A DNA stretch of 64,000 bases from Lojkania enalia (Eukaryota > Ascomycota > Dothideomycetes > Pleosporales): NCBI GenBank assembly GCA_010094045.1, contig ML986608.1, positions 55,686 through 119,685 of the forward strand, given 5' to 3'. Positions 60,686-64,000 of this stretch are shown here, in pieces. The position numbers were made by a program, and so were the translations under genes. The notes under the pieces were generated by a model. It was not told the DNA's origin and did no database searches. It saw nothing but the letters and a program-made list of their open reading frames with translations. How positions within the stretch are numbered: the first letter of the stretch is position 1; every line of letters begins with the position of its first letter.

Positions 60686-61490
60686 TATTCTACTATTAAA
60701 GCGGCTAAACTATTAAAGTAACTACTTTTTTTTAGCGTAATAAATACTATATATAAAAAGTTAATTTACTTAATACTAATAAGAGATTCTATATATAATA
60801 TATTTTTATCTAATTTAGAATTTTCCCTACTATCCTTTTAGCATATATAAGCGTTATATCTAGTCTTACTATAGTTACTATAGTAGCGTTAAGCTGGTTA
60901 AGCTCTTTCTTAAGTATTAGTACTATAAGTCTTTTTAAAGAGCTAAGAGTTTATAAATACTTTAGCAGCTATATATAAAGATTCCTCGCTATATAATACT
61001 ATACTACTATACTAAATATACTTTCTTTTATATATTTTATACTTAGTTACTTCTTCTAATTACCTTTTAAGCTTAGAGTTATAAGCTTAAAAAAGTATAT
61101 TCTAATATAGTATTAACTTAGCACCTTTTATAAATTATAAGAATCCTTCTTATACCTCTTTTAGTAATTATATAAAGGACTTTTATATAAGTATTAATTG
61201 TAACCCAAATTTATATATATTACTTAGAGTTTTAGACTATTAGGAGTCTTCTTATAGAAGTAGTTCTAGTAGAGTATATAATTATATATTAAGGCGATTT
61301 AATATAATCTATATATTTAAAGAAATAATTTCTATTACTTTAAAGGTTTTTTAATAGTTCTTATACATAAATATATTAAAAAACGCGTTTTTAAAGGCTA
61401 GAAGGAAGCCTTCTTTATTAATATAGTAGACGTGTTAGTATACTAAGTTTTATATATACTGTGAGTACTTTAACTTTAATAGTAAATATA
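60686..61490 (-). mobile_element. Fot1-like transposon, truncated copy
   Basis: Begins with TTCTACTATTAAAGCGGCTA and is colinear with 47718..48530 of the full minus-strand copy (including AAAAACGCGTTTTTAAAGGC). It stops at about 61,490, where the gypsy-like element starts. Confidence 0.75.
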
Positions 61491-61496
61491 ATGATG

Positions 61497-64000
61497 TAAA
61501 GAAATCGTTCTATAAAAAGCTTTATATACAACCTTATCCTAAAGCTTTTTACTTATCTTATCCTACCCCCGGTTCTACCTCTTTTCCCTTCTGTATATAG
61601 TTATATACTCCCTTATAAGTAGCTTAGTAGTTCTTCTATATCCTTTTATACAAGGCCTATAGGTGTTAATAGAATTCCTAGGTTCCTGAACCCCTACGTA
61701 CTCCTATATACCTCTAAGTAGATTCGTGCTGTATTTAGACCTATTATCTTACCTACGCTGTTATATTATATAGAAGAACTTAATACTACTAGTAATAGCC
61801 TCTTTAATAATATCGCATCGATTGTTTATTTAAATATATCTAAGTCTAAGATATACTTAATTTAGTTTAAGTTATAATACTTATATACTATTATATTAAA
61901 TTATTTAGTTATTTAGATAGGATTTTAAAGACCTTCTATTAACTAAAGCTTTTAAGTTTAGAACTTCCTATCCCCTATAATTAGGATTGCTTTTAGAAAA
62001 GCCGCGTAGAGTGCGCCTAAGTAGAAACTTAAAAACTACTAATAACCTATTAGAATCAGAGGTAACCGCTAATATTTAACTATAATTTACCTTCTAATTT
62101 CTATACTAGAATCGATACACGCGTAAGTTATAGTAAGAGTAAGCTTCTATCTACGCGTGTAGAACAACTGTTATCTTCTATAGGGGGCCCTATAATAGGC
62201 GGACCCCTCTCTATAGGGCCTGTAATAAAGAACCTATCTAATTTAGAGGAAAATTAGAGTAAACTAACCCTTAAGGAATAAATTACAATTTTATAGGAGG
62301 AGATTATACGCTTAATATAATAGAGAACTATTAGTTCTAATTAACCTCTATAAACTACTAAATTAGAACTAATAATATATTAGAAAACTTTTGCGACTCT
62401 CTTAGTAAGAAACCTCTTAGCTACCCCTAAGCCCCTTTAAGCCTACTTTACTAAATATACGCCTAAGATTAAAAGCTTTATAGATAGTAGTAAACCTATA
62501 TTTAAATAATAGCGAGCTTTAATTCTAGACTAACTTGAGATTAATATAGATTACTATTAGATAGAATGTATACATATAGCGTTAGTATAGGGATATACCT
62601 CTAGTACTGTAAAAGGGTATCTAGAACTAAAATACCTAGCTAAATTAGACTAGTATTAGTTTAAGAATACTAAAGAAATAATTTTACTTCTACAATTATA
62701 TTTTATTATAGATAATAAAGAGATAGAGGCGTAATAGGCGTTTTAGGTCTTAAGGATAAATAAGGGAGAAGCGTTCCCAACTTTTAAAGCTCGCTTTATT
62801 AGTACAGCTATTAGAGGATCTATATTCTAATCTAAGTAGTTCTTCTACTTATAGGATAAAATTCTCCCCAGCCTAAGGATATTAAACCTTAGCTTTAAAC
62901 TTATATAGAAAGGCTCCTTTAATATTATAGTCGTCTACTTAATAGCTTACGATATAGAAAGGAGGAGCGTTTCTAACCTTCTAGAATAAACTATTAGCTT
63001 ATAGGTTACAGCTAAAATAAATTCGGATTAGTACTAGAAGGCTTCTAAGAGTTTATCTAAGGTAACCTATAATTTAATACTACCCTAATCTACCCTAGTA
63101 TTAATATCTTATTCTACTATGATCGTTTTCTAATAATTTAGTAAGACTCCCGTACTTAAAAGATATACGATCCTAAATAATTACTATAATTATAGTAAAC
63201 TAGAATACTTCACGAATAAATGTATAGTCCTTAAAGTATAAGAAATAGAAGTTAAATAAGAGAAGATTAAGGAAGAAGAGTTTCTAGACGTAAATAAGTA
63301 CTATCTAGATAGTTCTCAGGTGGGAAATAAAGATACCTAAGAAAACTCTCTATCCTAGGCTTAAATAAGTATAACTTATTAAATATCGATTTATTGTATT
63401 TATTTAGAGGAAAGTACTTCTAAATCTCTACTATTCTATATTTAAAAGGTATTAGTATATAACTAAACGCCCTTATTAATATAGGCGCCTAAAGCTTCCT
63501 ATTCCTCAATTCTATAGTAGCTAGATTACTCTCCTAAACTCTATATATATCAATATAGCGTTTACCCTTTAAAATTACTGTTAAAGGTTTTTAGGACCGA
63601 ATCTAAACCCTAGTTAATTAGTATATCTATCTATACCTGCAAATTAATAGGAGAACTATTTAAAACTACCTATTTATTATTATAGATCTAGATACTTAGA
63701 ATTATATTATTAGTATTAAATAGTTACGTTATTTTTAACTCCAGCTAGATATAGATAAGAATCGGATTATATAGCTCTCTAAGTATCCTACTACTTATAA
63801 TCCTTTACCTCCTCTTCTTATACAATTAACTCAGCTAGTATATAATAAGAAAGTAGAGCTAGATATCCGGCAACACGATACTCTATAAGAAAAGAACTAG
63901 TATTAGTAGTCCCGCAGTCTAACTATCTATTATATTAAGGGTCTACTAAGACTACTAAAACTATATTAGTCTCTTATAACTTATAGTTTAAACAAGTTTA
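61497..64000 (+). mobile_element. gypsy-like (Ty3) retrotransposon remnant, runs off the window
   Basis: Less degraded than its neighbours. 61,497-61,790 contains C/T-rich sequence that may be the 5' LTR. From about 62,600 a gag-like frame with stops reads NKGEAFPTFKARFISTAIRG and SFNIIVVYLIAYDIERRSVS. At about 63,183-63,235 the sequence NYYNYSKLEYFTNKC is a mutated CCHC zinc knuckle. Near 63,450 LNALINIGA is a degraded aspartyl-protease active site. The order gag, zinc knuckle, protease fits a Ty3/gypsy element. The polymerase part would lie beyond the window. Confidence 0.65.

Larger units (their letters stand above)
47100..64000. other. AT-rich RIP-type transposon block
   Basis: From about 47.1 kb the composition changes abruptly to A/T with very frequent TA and TAATATA runs. 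No frame stays open. All recognisable coding matches are interrupted by TAA/TAG codons, many where a glutamine (CAA/CAG) would be expected, which is the CpA-to-TpA pattern of repeat-induced point mutation. The block consists of nested DNA transposons, LTR-element remnants and small repeats. No host gene is seen. It continues past the window edge. Confidence 0.9.

Noticed and set aside
1..64000. tRNA, rRNA and CRISPR arrays
   Set aside because: No B-box with a matching acceptor stem, no rRNA-like sequence and no regularly spaced direct repeats were found by eye. CRISPR is not expected in a fungal genome.
47100..64000. Short open frames in the AT-rich block
   Set aside because: All are small and broken; the recognisable ones belong to transposon relics.

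Overview
The window comes from the nuclear genome of a filamentous ascomycete (Pezizomycotina). Genes have short GT-AG introns of about 45-90 nt with CTAAC-type branch sites. Both strands carry typical fungal orthologues (TeaA/Tea1, Atg29, Med12/Srb8, Sco1, Rim2, Cox13). The last 17 kb is an extremely AT-rich block of transposon relics full of TA dinucleotides and stop codons, as expected from repeat-induced point mutation (RIP). A helotialean/leotiomycete host is my guess from overall protein resemblance; nothing here proves it.

Layout. 1-17 kb: a Kelch/coiled-coil polarity protein (tea1/teaA), a broken ankyrin-repeat gene, a Gemin2/SIP1-like gene, an MFS drug:H+ antiporter, and the mitochondrial copper chaperone sco1. 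17-27 kb: an accessory, partly decayed interval with an oligopeptide-transporter (OPT) pseudogene, an unidentified four-exon gene, the autophagy gene atg29 and an O-methyltransferase pseudogene. 27-47 kb: a dense block with apn2, cox13, apc5, cia30, a Rim2-type mitochondrial carrier, an mL45/Mba1-like protein, eIF1 (sui1), the ER protein Asterix and the Mediator kinase-module subunit med12/srb8. 47-64 kb: nested RIP-degraded Fot1/pogo DNA transposons, copia and gypsy remnants, a ~110 bp MITE-like repeat and a 60 bp tandem repeat.

Themes. (1) apn2-cox13-apc5 is the gene trio that commonly flanks the mating-type (MAT) locus in Pezizomycotina, but I see no alpha-box or HMG-box gene beside it. 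The side of apn2 where MAT would be expected holds pseudogene debris. (2) Five genes for mitochondrial functions (sco1, cox13, cia30, rim2, mL45) lie within 22 kb. (3) Some gene structures are unusual: a 10-nt microexon in atg29, microexons of 17, 12 and 17 nt in the 117-residue asterix gene, a GC-AG intron in cox13, and a 14-bp inverted repeat around the last exon of apn2. Coding models were built by joining exons by hand across consensus splice sites and checking phase. No search, alignment or composition count was run.
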